Positions 1 through 8,669 of a DNA stretch of 64,000 bases are shown piece after piece; position 1 is the first letter of the stretch, and every line of letters starts with the position of its first letter. The position numbers and the translations under genes are program-made. The notes under the pieces were generated by a model. It did no database searches. It worked only from the letters and a program-made list of their open reading frames with translations, and was not told the origin of the DNA. This DNA comes from Synoicihabitans lomoniglobus (lineage in GTDB: Bacteria; Verrucomicrobiota; Verrucomicrobiia; Opitutales; Opitutaceae): positions 367,501-431,500 of the forward strand of contig NZ_CP119075.1 in assembly GCF_029023725.1 (NCBI RefSeq), written 5' to 3'.

Positions 1-394
1 CGACTTCGACGTATTTGAGCAACTCGGGCTCGACAGTGAATTGGCTTTGGTGATGGGAAAGGTAGCCGCCTTGAGGAGCGCCATCGATGGACACGTGGAG
101 GAGTTTGTCCTCGATGCCGCGCACGTAGATTTTTTCGGCGACCCCGATTCCACCGCCGACGCGGACGGAGGGATCCTGGGAAAACACGTCCTCAAGATCG
201 ACCGGTTGCAGGCGGTCGAGTTCGTCGGACGTGACGGTGATCAATTTTTGAGCGCCGAAGGCGTAGGTTTCACCCGTGACGATGACTGGCGCGAGATCGA
301 CGATATCGTCCTCGCTGGGAGCGGTTGTTTGGGCGAAGGCCGCGCTGGGAGCGAGCGTAGCTAGAGCGGTGAAAAAATAGGGTTTCAGGTTCAT
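1..394 (-). CDS. TonB-dependent receptor, N-terminal part (cut by window edge)
   Basis: Outer-membrane active-transport receptor; only the first ~131 residues lie in the window. I read it from the ATG at 394 on the minus strand. It opens with a signal peptide (about residues 1-22, ending SAAFA), then a TonB-box-like stretch (DLAPVIVTGE) and the plug domain with the hallmark KIYVRGIEDKLLHVSIDGA (conserved IRG..D...VDG pattern) and VEPELLKYVEV. A GGYLSHHQ segment resembles plugs of haem or metal receptors, but that is only suggestive. It begins 8 bases after the stop of the PepSY gene and is the last visible member of an iron-uptake gene run on this strand. Substrate cannot be settled without the barrel. 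Confidence 0.85.
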   Translation of the reverse strand, partial: MNLKPYFFTALATLAPSAAFAQTTAPSEDDIVDLAPVIVTGETYAFGAQKLITVTSDELDRLQPVDLEDVFSQDPSVRVGGGIGVAEKIYVRGIEDKLLHVSIDGAPQGGYLSHHQSQFTVEPELLKYVEV

Positions 395-402
395 GGGAGA
401 AA

Positions 403-1539
403 TCAAACAGCCGTGGGTTTACGGCCGGGAAAGAAACGTCGCCAACTGAGGGCGAAGCCGGTGTAGACGAGGAAACACCCCCCGATGCAGCCGATGGCGG
501 CGATGAGTTGACCGCCCCAGCCGAGAGCTTGACCGGTGTGCAGGAAGCGTGACCACGTGCGAAGCTGGCGCCCCGTGCTGAGATCACCGAACTCGGAGCG
601 CTCGGTCACTTGGCCGGCGACGATGGTGAGCGAAGTGGAAGCGGTGCGCGGCCAGGTGCCGGGCACTTTGACGGTGGCGGACGCACGGGCGGAGACGGGG
701 AGACGTAAGCTGATTGATGTCCAATCCGGCTGATCGGTGGCGGCCGCCGCGTAGACTGAGTCGAGCGAAGGCGCGACGGCGCGGGCCGACCGGTCAGGCG
801 CGCCGTCGTCACCGGAGCGGGGGCCGGGAGGTCCGCGGCGGACGGGTGGTTCCTCGCCGACAGCGGTGTAGATCAAGTTACCCGCCCAACGGTAGGAAAT
901 CACCATGCCGGTGACGGCCATGACGGTGATGGGAATGAGTAACCAGAAGCCGAATACATTGTGCCAATTCCAGTCCCGGGCTTTGCCAGTGGAAGATCTC
1001 ACAAACCAGAGCGAACGCTTGAGGCCCTTGAGGCGCCACTTGCGCGGCCACCACAAGTAGAGGCCGGTCACGGCCAGCACGACGAAGGCGGTGTTGCTGG
1101 CACCGGTGATGGCTTTGCCCACGGCGCGGCTGTCGCCTTCGCGGCCGAGCCAGCGGTGCCACGCGACCATGGTGTGCATGAAATCGTGCATGCCGGTGGA
1201 GGCCGGCTGACGGACTTCCCCGGTGTAGGGGTTTACATAATACGCCTCACCGCGTCCGATCGCGAAGGTGACCGCGGCGGCGGGGTCGGCACTGACGGTG
1301 ATAGCGCTGGGCTTTTTGTCCGGATGAGCGGCGGTGAACGCGGTGCTGAGTTGATCGAGCGTCAGATGTTCGGATCCGGCGGGGAACTCGACGCGCCGGG
1401 CGTCGCGTTCGGCCCAGGCCACGATCTCGTCCTCGAAGGCGATGATCGTGCCGGTGAACGACATGACGAAAATGATGAGGCCGGCGACAAGACCGGCGAC
1501 GAGGTGGGTCCAGAAGAGGATTTGGCGGAACGTATTCAC
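403..1539 (-). CDS. PepSY-associated transmembrane protein
   Basis: Inner-membrane protein of the PepSY-TM family, commonly found with siderophore receptors and thought to take part in iron reduction or release. Four membrane segments are visible: near the N-terminus (ILFWTHLVAGLVAGLIIF), about residue 150 (FVVLAVTGLYLWW), about 200 (LLIPITVMAVTGMVISY) and near the C-terminus (CIGGCFLVYTGFALSW). A periplasmic region carries the PepSY-like part and the histidine cluster MHDFMHTMVAWHRW. The GTG at 1539 overlaps the TGA of the upstream gene (GTGA), so I prefer it; a GTG at 1566 in the same frame would add nine residues. It lies between a TPR-like gene and a TonB receptor, which supports an iron role. 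Confidence 0.85.
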   Translation of the reverse strand: MNTFRQILFWTHLVAGLVAGLIIFVMSFTGTIIAFEDEIVAWAERDARRVEFPAGSEHLTLDQLSTAFTAAHPDKKPSAITVSADPAAAVTFAIGRGEAYYVNPYTGEVRQPASTGMHDFMHTMVAWHRWLGREGDSRAVGKAITGASNTAFVVLAVTGLYLWWPRKWRLKGLKRSLWFVRSSTGKARDWNWHNVFGFWLLIPITVMAVTGMVISYRWAGNLIYTAVGEEPPVRRGPPGPRSGDDGAPDRSARAVAPSLDSVYAAAATDQPDWTSISLRLPVSARASATVKVPGTWPRTASTSLTIVAGQVTERSEFGDLSTGRQLRTWSRFLHTGQALGWGGQLIAAIGCIGGCFLVYTGFALSWRRFFPGRKPTAV

Positions 1540-2585
1540 GATGAGAGCGGAGAGGCGTGCAGCCACGGCATGGGTTGGCCGAGTTCGTGGCGAAGGGCGG
1601 CGATGTTGTGACTGGCGGTTTCGTCGGCTTGAAACACGCGGGGGCGATCCAGTTCATCGCGCAACTGGCGCAGGACCGCGGCGGCGATTTGTTGATACAT
1701 CGGCTGACGCGCGAAGGGGGCCGGACCGGTGACGGGGTCGAGGGCGTCACGGAGATATTCGAGCAAGAACTGTGGTTGGTAGGCGGCGTAGGTGCGGGCA
1801 CCAAATTCGAACAGTTGCGCGGCGAGGCGGGAGGCGGTGGGGTGAGGCCGGTGGCACCAATTCACGGCCAGGGCCAGGGCGGCTTCGAGGGTGTCGGTGA
1901 AGTCCGCGAGGGAGTTGGAATCGAGATCGCGTTCGCGCAGCAGCAGTTCGAGCCGGCTGATCTCGAGGGAAAGGGTGGCGGCGATGCTGTCGCGGGCGGC
2001 GCGGGCGGACAACGCATCGTGCATGGCGGCGAGTTGATCCAGAGCGTCGGGTGGAACGGCCGCTTGCTCAAGTTGGAGTTGAATCAGGTTGATGGTGGCA
2101 CCGGCCGCGTTGCGGGTGGCGCTGAAATCGCCATCCGGAACGAGGGGGGCAAGTTCGGTGCGAGCGAGGGCGTAGTCGGCGATGGCGGCGCGAATCAATC
2201 CGTGGCGCTGGTGGGCCCCTCCCCGGTTGAGGAGCGCGGCGCCGATGGTGTTCAGCACTCCCGGTTGGTGGCGGATGGTGCGAAAGGCGGCGAGGGCGGT
2301 ATCGTAGGCGTCGAGAGCGGATTCACAGTCCTGACTCTCGCCCAGTTGTTGCAGGATGTTGCCGCGATTCATCCACGCCAGTCCCAGTTGCCGCAGATTG
2401 TCGGGATCACCGGTGGCGGCATCGCAGAAATTGCGGGCGCGATCGTAGCAATCGAGGGCGGCGACCAGGTCACCGTGCTGGCCGGAGGCGGCGAGCAGGT
2501 GACCACGCTCCAGCCACTCGCGCGCGCTGTCCGTGGCCGAGGAGGGCACGGCAGGGGATGAAAGTGACACGGAAGACGTTGGCAT
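1536..2585 (-). CDS. Tetratricopeptide-like protein of unknown function
   Basis: A 349-residue, Ala/Leu-rich helical protein. Repeated motifs such as AREWLERGHLLAASG, LGLAWMNRGNILQQLGE and IGAALLNRGGAHQRHG have the spacing and small-residue pattern of TPR helices, so a protein-binding role is likely. I see no signal peptide or catalytic motif. The frame stays open upstream to 2858, but that would overlap the dioxygenase gene; the ATG at 2585 (MPTSSVSLSS) is the sensible start. It is embedded in an iron-acquisition gene run between a PKHD dioxygenase and a PepSY protein and overlaps the latter by four bases, so translation is probably coupled. Specific function not recognised. Confidence 0.75.
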   Translation of the reverse strand: MPTSSVSLSSPAVPSSATDSAREWLERGHLLAASGQHGDLVAALDCYDRARNFCDAATGDPDNLRQLGLAWMNRGNILQQLGESQDCESALDAYDTALAAFRTIRHQPGVLNTIGAALLNRGGAHQRHGLIRAAIADYALARTELAPLVPDGDFSATRNAAGATINLIQLQLEQAAVPPDALDQLAAMHDALSARAARDSIAATLSLEISRLELLLRERDLDSNSLADFTDTLEAALALAVNWCHRPHPTASRLAAQLFEFGARTYAAYQPQFLLEYLRDALDPVTGPAPFARQPMYQQIAAAVLRQLRDELDRPRVFQADETASHNIAALRHELGQPMPWLHASPLSS

Positions 2586-2686
2586 GGTTCTCACGCTTTC
2601 AACTGTGCTCGTTATCGGCGGGACAGAGCGGGGCGTGAACGGTCGGGCCGGGGGCACATGGCGAAGAAGTGAACGATGGGGCGGAG

Positions 2687-3367
2687 TCACATTTCGGCCC
2701 ACTGACGAAGCAGGTTGTGATAGACTCCGGTCAATTGAACGACGGACGGATGGGTCGCCATTTCCTTGCCGAAGCGTTGGATGGCGACGTCGAGATCGAA
2801 GAGGGTCGAGCGCTGTTGGTCGGAACGGATCATGGACTGCAGCCAGAAGAACGAGCACAGGCGGGTGCCGCGTGTGACGGGGGTGACGCGATGCAGGCTG
2901 GTGGACGGATAGAGCACCATTTGACCGGCGGGGAGTTTTACGGATTTGGAACCGTAGGTGTCTTCGATGATCAGTTCGCCGCCGTCGTATTCATCGGGTT
3001 CGGAGAAGAAGAATGTGCACGACAAGTCGGTGCGGAGGCGCTGGCCGGTGCCGGGAATGGTGCGGATCGAACCGTCGACGTGGGTGCCAAACGTCTGGCC
3101 CCCGGCGTAGCGGTTGAACATCGGGGGCAGGATGTTGAGCGGCAGCGCGGCCGACATGAACATCGGGTTTTGGCTGAGGGCCTGCAGCAGGACGTTGCCG
3201 ACCTCGACCGCGACCGGGTGTTCGGCCGGAAGTTGTTCGTTATTTTTAACGAGGGCTCCCTGGTGGCCGGCGGAGGCCTTGCCGTCGACCCAGTCGGCGG
3301 CTTCGAGCTGCGCCCGGCAGGTGGCGAGGGTCTCGGGTGTGATGATGTCGGTGACGGAAAGAATCAT
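2687..3367 (-). CDS. PKHD-type Fe(II)/2-oxoglutarate dioxygenase (PiuC/YbiX family)
   Basis: Double-stranded beta-helix hydroxylase of the PiuC/YbiX family, typically linked to TonB siderophore receptors. The 226 residues from the ATG at 3367 match the usual family length. The iron ligands appear as HVD in [14 protein letters not shown] and the distal histidine in [17 protein letters not shown], whose arginine would bind 2-oxoglutarate; [14 protein letters not shown] is the family's conserved central block. The frame extends upstream to 3493, but without family similarity. It sits 144 bases downstream of a catecholate-type receptor on the same strand, the arrangement usual for this family. 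The natural substrate is not established even for characterised relatives. Confidence 0.92.
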   Translation of the reverse strand: MILSVTDIITPETLATCRAQLEAADWVDGKASAGHQGALVKNNEQLPAEHPVAVEVGNVLLQALSQNPMFMSAALPLNILPPMFNRYAGGQTFGTHVDGSIRTIPGTGQRLRTDLSCTFFFSEPDEYDGGELIIEDTYGSKSVKLPAGQMVLYPSTSLHRVTPVTRGTRLCSFFWLQSMIRSDQQRSTLFDLDVAIQRFGKEMATHPSVVQLTGVYHNLLRQWAEM

Positions 3368-3511
3368 GCGAAGAAAAGAAGAGGACGGCTTGGGCCGGTG
3401 AATGGGAATGTCGGGCGCAAAGCCCGACCCGCGCCTCACGGGCGGTGGTCTGACTTTACGCCCGACATGGCGTCTCGCGTGCAACGGAGGCACGCGAGTC
3501 TGCGGAACGGC
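3368..3511 (-). other. Hairpin-containing spacer between receptor and dioxygenase genes
   Basis: This spacer holds two inverted repeats. At about 3474-3498 the arms CTCGCGTGC and GCACGCGAG pair over a 7-base loop just after the receptor stop. At about 3411-3429 the arms GTCGGGC and GCCCGAC pair over GCAAA. Neither is followed by a clear T-run on the minus strand, so they may slow transcription or protect the receptor transcript's 3' end rather than act as intrinsic terminators. Confidence 0.45.
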
Positions 3512-5683
3512 TTAGAACGTGTAGTAGGCGGACAGGATGAACTGGCGGCCCTGGCCGGGGATGTGGTGACCACCACCGACGCGATCGATGTAGGTTTCGT
3601 CGGCGAGGTTGGTGGCGTTGAGGCGCAGCGTGAGTTGCTCGTTGAAGGCGTAGCTGGCCATGGCGTTGAAGAGCCAGTAGGAGGGAATGGTTTCAGCCGC
3701 CTCGGCGGTGTTACGCGGGACGCTGTCCATATACTGCGTGCCGCCGCCGATGGTGATGCCGCCGGGCAGGGCGTAGGTGGACCAGAAGTTGAACGTCTTG
3801 CGCGGCGTGAGACCGAGTTCAACGCCTTCGAGACCGGCGGTGTTGGAGGCCTCGACTTCGCTGTCCATGTAGGCAAAGCCGGCAAAGACATCCCAACCGC
3901 GGGTGATGCGGCCGGCAGCGCTGAGTTCGACGCCGCTGACGCTTTCCTCGCCGTCGAGCACGATGGGCGGATCATTGGGATCGATGCCGGGCGTGCGGGC
4001 GTTGGTCTTGACGGTGCGGAAGAGCGAGGCGCCGAGCGACAGGCGGCTTTCCATGGTGTCCCACTTCACGCCGAGTTCGTAGCTGTCGGTTTGTTCGGGA
4101 TCGACGTCGCTGAGATCGGTGCGACGGGAGGCGAGGCTGAGGCCTTCGGCGGACGGGTTGAAGGCGTTGGCGTAGCCGACGTAGAAGCTGCTGTTGGTGG
4201 TCGGCTTGTAGATGAAGCCGAGACGGCCGCTAATCTCGGCATCGGTGCGACCGTAGGACGTCTTCGCGCCGGTGTCATCGACGGTGTCGTAGTCGGCGGT
4301 GAAGTGGTCGTAGCGGGCACCAGCGAAGACCTGCCATTGCTGGCCGGCGAAGACGTTGTCGAAGGCGTAGAGCGAGATGGTTTCACCGCTGCCCTCGTTG
4401 TAGGCGCCGTTGCGGGTGATGTTGCCGTTGTAGGGATCGTCGGGGTTGGGATTGTAGACGTCGGTCTCCGGGAAAACGGTGGCGGGATCTTCCACGCGGG
4501 TGTAGTTGATCTCGTTCTCGCGGGAGTATTCCACGCCGGCGCTGAGGGCGTGGTTGATGTCACCGGTCTTCAGATCGGCGGCGAGGTGGGTTTGATTGGA
4601 GAACACCTCGTCGGTCTGATCGCGGGACTTCCAGTCGTTGCGGCGAATGGTGTCGGTGGTGCCGGAAAGCAGACGGGGCGATGTGGTGACGGAGTCGCGG
4701 TAGGTGCGACCGTAGCGGGTGAGGTTGCGCAGGGAGAAACCGTCGCCTTGATGCTCGACGGTGACGGTCGCGAGATCTTGTTCGATCTTCTCGAAGTCAC
4801 GCGCCTTGAGACCATACCAGTTGGAGAACGGGACGACCGGATCGTAGGAGTAGGTCTGGCGGGGCATGCCGTAGTCGGGCACGTTGTCCTGCTCCAGGTG
4901 TTGGTAGGCAAAGGTGACCTTGGTGGGTTTGGACAACCCGAGGGCGAAGGACGGGGCGACGCCCCAGGAGGTGTTCTCCACGACATCGCGACCGGGAACG
5001 CCGGCGTCGTGCCACATGAGGTTGACGCGTGCGGCTTGGTCCTCGTTGAGCGGCTGATTGATGTCGAGCGTGGCGCGCTTGTAGGAGTCGGTGCCGACGG
5101 CGACGGAGGCGGTCTGGCGCTCGAGACCGTGAGGTGACTTGGAAACGAGGTTCACCGAGCCGCCGGTGGAACCGCGACCGGCGGTGGCGGAAGTCGGTCC
5201 CTTGGCCACCTCGACTTGTTCGAGGTTGAAGGAATCGCGGGCGTAGCCACCGAGATCGCGGACGCCGTCGACAAACATGTCGGTGCGGGCGCTGAAACCG
5301 CGGATGGTCATCTGGTCACCGGCAGGGGTGCCGCCTTCACCGGCCTGGAACGTGATGCCGGGAGAGTTGCGCAGGATATCGCGCAGGGAGGAGGCGGCCT
5401 GTTCCTCCATGATGCGTTGGGAGATGACGGTGACCGTCTGCGGCGTGTCGAGCAGCGGCGCGTTGAACTTGGGCGAAGCGAGCTGGCGGACGCGCTCGCC
5501 TTCGACGGTTTGTTGTTCGAGCTCGACGACGTCGTCATCGGCGGCGGAAGGCGTGGTCGCGGTGGTTTGGGCCGTGGCGGCAACCGTGGCGATGCTATTG
5601 GCGACGAGGAGCGCGGCAAACGGCGTGCTACGGCGCGGCGCTTGGTTGGAGAACGAGGCGGAAGGAGCGATCGTGGATTTCAT
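3512..5683 (-). CDS. TonB-dependent catecholate-siderophore receptor (Fiu/CirA-like)
   Basis: Outer-membrane receptor of 723 residues that would import ferric siderophores using energy from TonB. The ATG at 5683 (MKSTIAPSAS) gives a signal peptide ending near ATVAATA. Then come the plug (DTPQTVTVISQRIMEEQ, LRNSPGITFQAGEGG, DQMTIRGFSARTDMFVDG, LEQVEVAKGPTSATAGRG) and a 22-strand-type barrel ending in the canonical aromatic terminus SAYYTF. RGFSARTDMFVDGVRD and the GPTSATAGRGSTGGSVN block are characteristic of the Fiu/FhuE-type siderophore receptors. It lies downstream of a Fur-family gene and upstream of a PKHD dioxygenase, consistent with iron-limited expression. The long frame upstream to 6106 is an extension through the spacer, not protein. 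Confidence 0.93.
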   Translation of the reverse strand: MKSTIAPSASFSNQAPRRSTPFAALLVANSIATVAATAQTTATTPSAADDDVVELEQQTVEGERVRQLASPKFNAPLLDTPQTVTVISQRIMEEQAASSLRDILRNSPGITFQAGEGGTPAGDQMTIRGFSARTDMFVDGVRDLGGYARDSFNLEQVEVAKGPTSATAGRGSTGGSVNLVSKSPHGLERQTASVAVGTDSYKRATLDINQPLNEDQAARVNLMWHDAGVPGRDVVENTSWGVAPSFALGLSKPTKVTFAYQHLEQDNVPDYGMPRQTYSYDPVVPFSNWYGLKARDFEKIEQDLATVTVEHQGDGFSLRNLTRYGRTYRDSVTTSPRLLSGTTDTIRRNDWKSRDQTDEVFSNQTHLAADLKTGDINHALSAGVEYSRENEINYTRVEDPATVFPETDVYNPNPDDPYNGNITRNGAYNEGSGETISLYAFDNVFAGQQWQVFAGARYDHFTADYDTVDDTGAKTSYGRTDAEISGRLGFIYKPTTNSSFYVGYANAFNPSAEGLSLASRRTDLSDVDPEQTDSYELGVKWDTMESRLSLGASLFRTVKTNARTPGIDPNDPPIVLDGEESVSGVELSAAGRITRGWDVFAGFAYMDSEVEASNTAGLEGVELGLTPRKTFNFWSTYALPGGITIGGGTQYMDSVPRNTAEAAETIPSYWLFNAMASYAFNEQLTLRLNATNLADETYIDRVGGGHHIPGQGRQFILSAYYTF

Positions 5684-5730
5684 GGCGGGACAGATTAAGG
5701 AAATGGTAGGAAAAAGAGGGAGGGACGGAT

Positions 5731-5756
5731 GCCGCCGGGTGACCAAACCCGGCGGC
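5731..5756 (-). terminator. GC-rich hairpin after the Fur-family gene
   Basis: Arms GCCGCCGGGT and ACCCGGCGGC are perfect over 10 bp with a short loop. Read on the minus strand the hairpin follows the Fur gene stop and is followed by a pyrimidine-rich run containing CCCTCTTTTTCC. It could be a weak terminator or attenuator between the regulator and the receptor gene. Confidence 0.5.
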
Positions 5757-5816
5757 GAACTGACCGTTGTGACCGATCCGCGTGAGCGGCGGATCGAAAG
5801 TGAAAAGATCGATGAA

Positions 5817-6326
5817 TCAGGGCTGGGTGGAATCGCGGTTGGCACGGTCGCAGTGACCGGTGGCGCGGAAGGACTCGCAGTCGGCTTCGATGCGCAGATC
5901 GAGTTTGCGCGGATTGAAGCCGGCCTGTTTGGCGGCAAAGCCCTCGCGCATGACGAGGCAGGAGTTGTCGAGCGGGTGCAGTTCGCCGCAGTCTCGGCAA
6001 ACGAGGGTGGCGGCGCTGGCGACCTTGCCCACGAGTTCGGGCGAAACCACGGCGTAGCAACGCTCGTCGTGGGCCCCGCGACTTTCGTGGAGCAGGCCGA
6101 ACGCACAAAGGTCGCTCAAGGTGCGATAGATCGAGGCGAGGGAGATGCCGCGATCCACGGCGCGGGCGAGCGGATGGAGCTGCTCGGCGGTAAACAAGGC
6201 CGGCCGCTCCGCGACGACTTTGCAGATCACATCACGCACCTGGGTCCGGCGGCTGCCACGCTGATGCCAGTGTTGATTGGCGGCGGCAGTGAAGCTCTCG
6301 ACGGGCTGGGTGGCAGGAACGGACAT
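5817..6326 (-). CDS. Fur-family metal-responsive transcriptional regulator
   Basis: A 169-residue winged-helix repressor of the Fur superfamily. The DNA-binding half shows TQVRDVICKVV, FTAEQLHPLAR and the recognition-helix block ISLASIYRTLSDLCAFGLL; the C-terminal half has the CxxC pair in TLVCRDCGELH. The HHDH metal motif usual before CxxC in Fur and Zur is missing here; the sequence reads GKVASAATLVCRDC. A second Cys cluster occurs near the C-terminus (DCESF, GHCDRAN). The ATG at 6326 is preferred; a TTG at 6344 overlapping the previous stop is possible. Position directly upstream of a siderophore receptor argues for iron control, but Zur- or Mur-like specificity cannot be excluded. Confidence 0.88.
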   Translation of the reverse strand: MSVPATQPVESFTAAANQHWHQRGSRRTQVRDVICKVVAERPALFTAEQLHPLARAVDRGISLASIYRTLSDLCAFGLLHESRGAHDERCYAVVSPELVGKVASAATLVCRDCGELHPLDNSCLVMREGFAAKQAGFNPRKLDLRIEADCESFRATGHCDRANRDSTQP

Positions 6327-6340
6327 GGGATGATCGGCGT

Positions 6341-6739
6341 TCAAGCGGCGGTAGCCGGGCGGAAGCGAAACTGCAGAGCGACGGCGGGGGCTCCGGCGCG
6401 GTAGTCACGATCCTCGAGGATCGTATTGATGGTGCGCTGGCAGCAGGATTCGAGGTCCGTGGCGGTGCTCAAATCGAGCGGCATGGTTTCGAGCACATCG
6501 CCGGAGTCGCGGGTGGCTGCGATCTCGATGCGTGCCTCCAACCACCGACGAAGGGAAGTCAGACGAGGAACCGCGACCGACGGGGCGGCGGCGAGGAGTT
6601 TGAAATAGCACATCACGCACCGGCCGGGGTGAGGCTGGGCGGAGGCGGCGGCACGCAGATCCAGAATCGTGTCGGCCTCTTTCGACAGAGGAGACGCGAT
6701 CTCAATAAGCAGCTGATCAATCTCAATAATGTGACTCAT
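6341..6739 (-). CDS. Small protein of unknown function upstream of the Fur-family gene
   Basis: A 132-residue protein I do not recognise. It has four cysteines (PGRCVMCYFK, DLESCCQRT) that could bind metal or form disulphides, an N-terminal helix (IIEIDQLLIEIASPL) and no signal peptide. I use the ATG at 6739 (MSHIIEI); an in-frame TTG lies at 6763. The gene ends within the Fur gene's 5' end, so the two are probably co-transcribed, and its start codon overlaps a Fur-box-like sequence. By position it may be an accessory to metal regulation, but nothing in the sequence proves it. Confidence 0.6.
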   Translation of the reverse strand: MSHIIEIDQLLIEIASPLSKEADTILDLRAAASAQPHPGRCVMCYFKLLAAAPSVAVPRLTSLRRWLEARIEIAATRDSGDVLETMPLDLSTATDLESCCQRTINTILEDRDYRAGAPAVALQFRFRPATAA

Positions 6740-6743
6740 TCTC
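6725..6743 (-). promoter_or_regulatory. Fur-box-like sequence at the operon start
   Basis: On the minus strand GAGAATGAGTCACATTATT matches 13 of 19 positions of the classical Fur box (GATAATGATAATCATTATC) by my count. It overlaps the ATG at 6739. A perfect inverted copy of its left part, GAGAATGAG, lies on the plus strand at 6765-6773, pairing with CTCATTCTC at 6735-6743. Confidence 0.4.
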
Positions 6744-6793
6744 AAAAACTGATGCGAAGCCAAAGAGAATGAGACGCTGTATCAAGAGTTAAT

Positions 6794-6808
6794 TGCGACA
6801 GTGTCGCA
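6794..6808. promoter_or_regulatory. 7-1-7 palindrome, candidate operator of the Fur-family regulator
   Basis: TGCGACA-G-TGTCGCA is a perfect 7-1-7 inverted repeat, the geometry of Fur-family operators, located about 55 bases upstream of the first gene of the iron block. The bases differ from the classical Fur consensus. The neighbouring TTGATAC on the minus strand (about 6778-6784) could be part of a promoter, which would put the palindrome over it or next to it. Function is inferred from geometry and position only. Confidence 0.4.
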
Positions 6809-6924
6809 GGAGATTCGCTAAGTCGCCGTTATTGAACGAGATCGAATCTCAAAAAACGCGTATTAGGAGCATGCCGAGAGCAATAACGTGGAGTGGCGTT
6901 CGGCCACGTTTCGGCATCCAGACA

Positions 6925-6953
6925 CAAAAAAACCGCCCGAAGGCGGTCTTTTT
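6925..6953 (-). terminator. Intrinsic terminator (usable in both directions)
   Basis: Stem ACCGCC / GGCGGT with loop CGAA, flanked by seven A on the left and CTTTTT on the right. On the minus strand it follows the small Cys-rich gene ending at 7003 and is followed by a run of T, the standard form of a rho-independent terminator. Confidence 0.85.
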
Positions 6954-7002
6954 CTCCATCGACGAACGATCGATCGTGGCGCGTCGTTCGCCGGGTGGGT
7001 CC

Positions 7003-7197
7003 TCAGGCGGAGTATTCGCCACACCAGTCGGTGGCGGCGACGGCGGGGAAGCGTGATTCAAATTTCACGTTCTCATCGACTTGGAACGTAACAATTTGCG
7101 GAGCGCGTCGGTGGCATTCGCCGTTGCCGTCGGCGGCAGCTTTGAAGTGAGTGCAGGTCGCGCAGGCTTTGGTTTCGGTTGTGGTCTCAGTTTGCAT
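7003..7197 (-). CDS. Small Cys-rich protein, putative metal- or Fe-S-binding
   Basis: A 64-residue protein beginning at the ATG at 7197, preceded by a good ribosome site (GGAGG about seven bases upstream). It contains CATCTHF, GECHRRAP and TDWCGEYS, a four-to-five cysteine pattern seen in small putative metal-binding or high-potential-iron-like proteins. No signal peptide is present. It is a single-gene unit closed by a strong intrinsic terminator and read away from the CobW GTPase gene across a 217-base divergent spacer. Given the adjacent metallochaperone and iron genes, metal handling is a reasonable guess; I cannot assign a function. Confidence 0.75.
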   Translation of the reverse strand: MQTETTTETKACATCTHFKAAADGNGECHRRAPQIVTFQVDENVKFESRFPAVAATDWCGEYSA

Positions 7198-7414
7198 GGA
7201 TCGGTCCTCCAACGGTTAAGGTTTCGCTAACGTTGCGCCCAACATGGGGGATGCACGGGTGATCGCAAGTGTGCTCACGGACGCGCATGCACTTGTTGTT
7301 GATATTCACTCGCAATGGTTTGGCGGGCGCGAGACGGCGAGGGGGCGGACTCCGATCGCGCTGACCCGGGCAGCGGGTTGACTTGGCGGTGACGGCCCGG
7401 TCATCACTTTCGCC

Positions 7415-8644
7415 GTGGAATCGAAGCACGAGCGACCCGGGGTGACGATATTGAGCGGCTTTTTAGGCGCGGGTAAAACGACGATGTTGCGGCATGTGCT
7501 CGCGCAGGCGGAGGGGCGTCGGTGGGCGGCTGTGGTCAATGATGTGGCGGCGATGAACATCGATGGCGCGATGGTGGAAACGGTGAATTCGGGCGCGGAG
7601 GTGGTGCAGTTGGAGAACGGCTGCGTGTGCTGCTCAAACCGCGACGACTTGGGCGAATCACTGGCGCGTTTGGCGGCGGAGGGATCGTTTGATCACATTT
7701 TCGTGGAGGCGTCGGGGGTGGCGGAGCCGCGGGCGTTGGCGCAGTTGTTTGTGCAGAAAAACCCGTTTGGACGTTCGCTGGGAGATTTCACGGCCCTGGC
7801 CAATCTGGTGACGGTGGTGGATGTGGCGGTATTGGCCGAGCAAGTGCGCGACATGCGCGAAGGCACCTCGGCGGCGAATAATCCGGCGGTGATGCCGGGA
7901 GCGCCGCGACCGCTGGTGGAACTGATGTTGGAACAGATCGAATGTGCTGACCTGGTGGTGCTCAATCAATGCGACCGGGCGGCGGCCGATGATCGCGTCG
8001 CGGTGTCGGCATTGGTGACGGGGTTGAATGCGCGGGCGCAGATCATCGAGACCGAGCGGGGGCAGGTGCCGAGCGAGGTGTTGGTGGATCGGGTCCGTTT
8101 TGATGCGATGGAAACTTTGGGTGGCGCGGCCTGGATCAAGACGCTCAACGCCGTGGCGGACGGCGTGGTCGCGAACGGCGTGGGGGGAGCGAACGAGCCG
8201 GGAGCGCGAGCGAGCTCGCGGCCTACGGTGGTGCGGTCGGTGCCGACGGACGGGCCGGCGCGGCACGAGGCTCGGTTTGGGCTGCGCAGTTTTGTTTATC
8301 AGGCGCGGCGACCGTTTCGGCGCGACGACCTCAAGGCGCTGGTCGAATCGGGTTTGCCCGGACTCGTGCGCGCGAAGGGTTTTTTGTGGTTAGCGGAAGC
8401 GCCCGACGAGATGGGGTTTCTGTCCGTGGCCGGAGGTATCAGCCGATGGGATACGCTCAACCCGTGGTGGGCGGCGATGATCGAAGCGGGGCGGGCGACG
8501 CGGGACGATCTGCCGCCGGGGGTGCGGGCGGCGTGGGTCGAGCCGAAGGGAGACCGGCGCCAGGAGCTGGTGTTCATCGGAGTGGCACTCGATGAACCCG
8601 CGATACGGGCGAAACTCGACGCGGCGCTGGTGCCGGCGGATTGA
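7415..8644 (+). CDS. CobW/COG0523-family GTPase (putative metallochaperone)
   Basis: G3E-class GTPase thought to deliver or allocate metal, often zinc, using GTP. Domains in order: P-loop GFLGAGKTT (about residues 15-23), the CxCC metal motif NGCVCCS (about 70), Walker-B-like IFVEASGVAEP (about 95), guanine motif VVLNQCDR (about 183), and a CobW_C domain from about residue 285 (LRSFVYQARRPFRRDDLKALVE). The GTG at 7415 places the P-loop close to the N-terminus as usual. No His-rich tail is present, unlike the second CobW protein at 16775. It is divergent from the small Cys-rich gene. The metal is not determinable from sequence. Confidence 0.9.
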   Translation: MESKHERPGVTILSGFLGAGKTTMLRHVLAQAEGRRWAAVVNDVAAMNIDGAMVETVNSGAEVVQLENGCVCCSNRDDLGESLARLAAEGSFDHIFVEASGVAEPRALAQLFVQKNPFGRSLGDFTALANLVTVVDVAVLAEQVRDMREGTSAANNPAVMPGAPRPLVELMLEQIECADLVVLNQCDRAAADDRVAVSALVTGLNARAQIIETERGQVPSEVLVDRVRFDAMETLGGAAWIKTLNAVADGVVANGVGGANEPGARASSRPTVVRSVPTDGPARHEARFGLRSFVYQARRPFRRDDLKALVESGLPGLVRAKGFLWLAEAPDEMGFLSVAGGISRWDTLNPWWAAMIEAGRATRDDLPPGVRAAWVEPKGDRRQELVFIGVALDEPAIRAKLDAALVPAD

Positions 8645-8669
8645 GTTCCGATGTCCCTTCCGATCCCGC

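Noticed and set aside
2669-5137. 822-residue open frame on the plus strand
   Set aside because: It lies opposite the siderophore receptor and dioxygenase genes; it is Gly/Val/Asp-rich mirror sequence typical of high-GC antisense frames and resembles no family.
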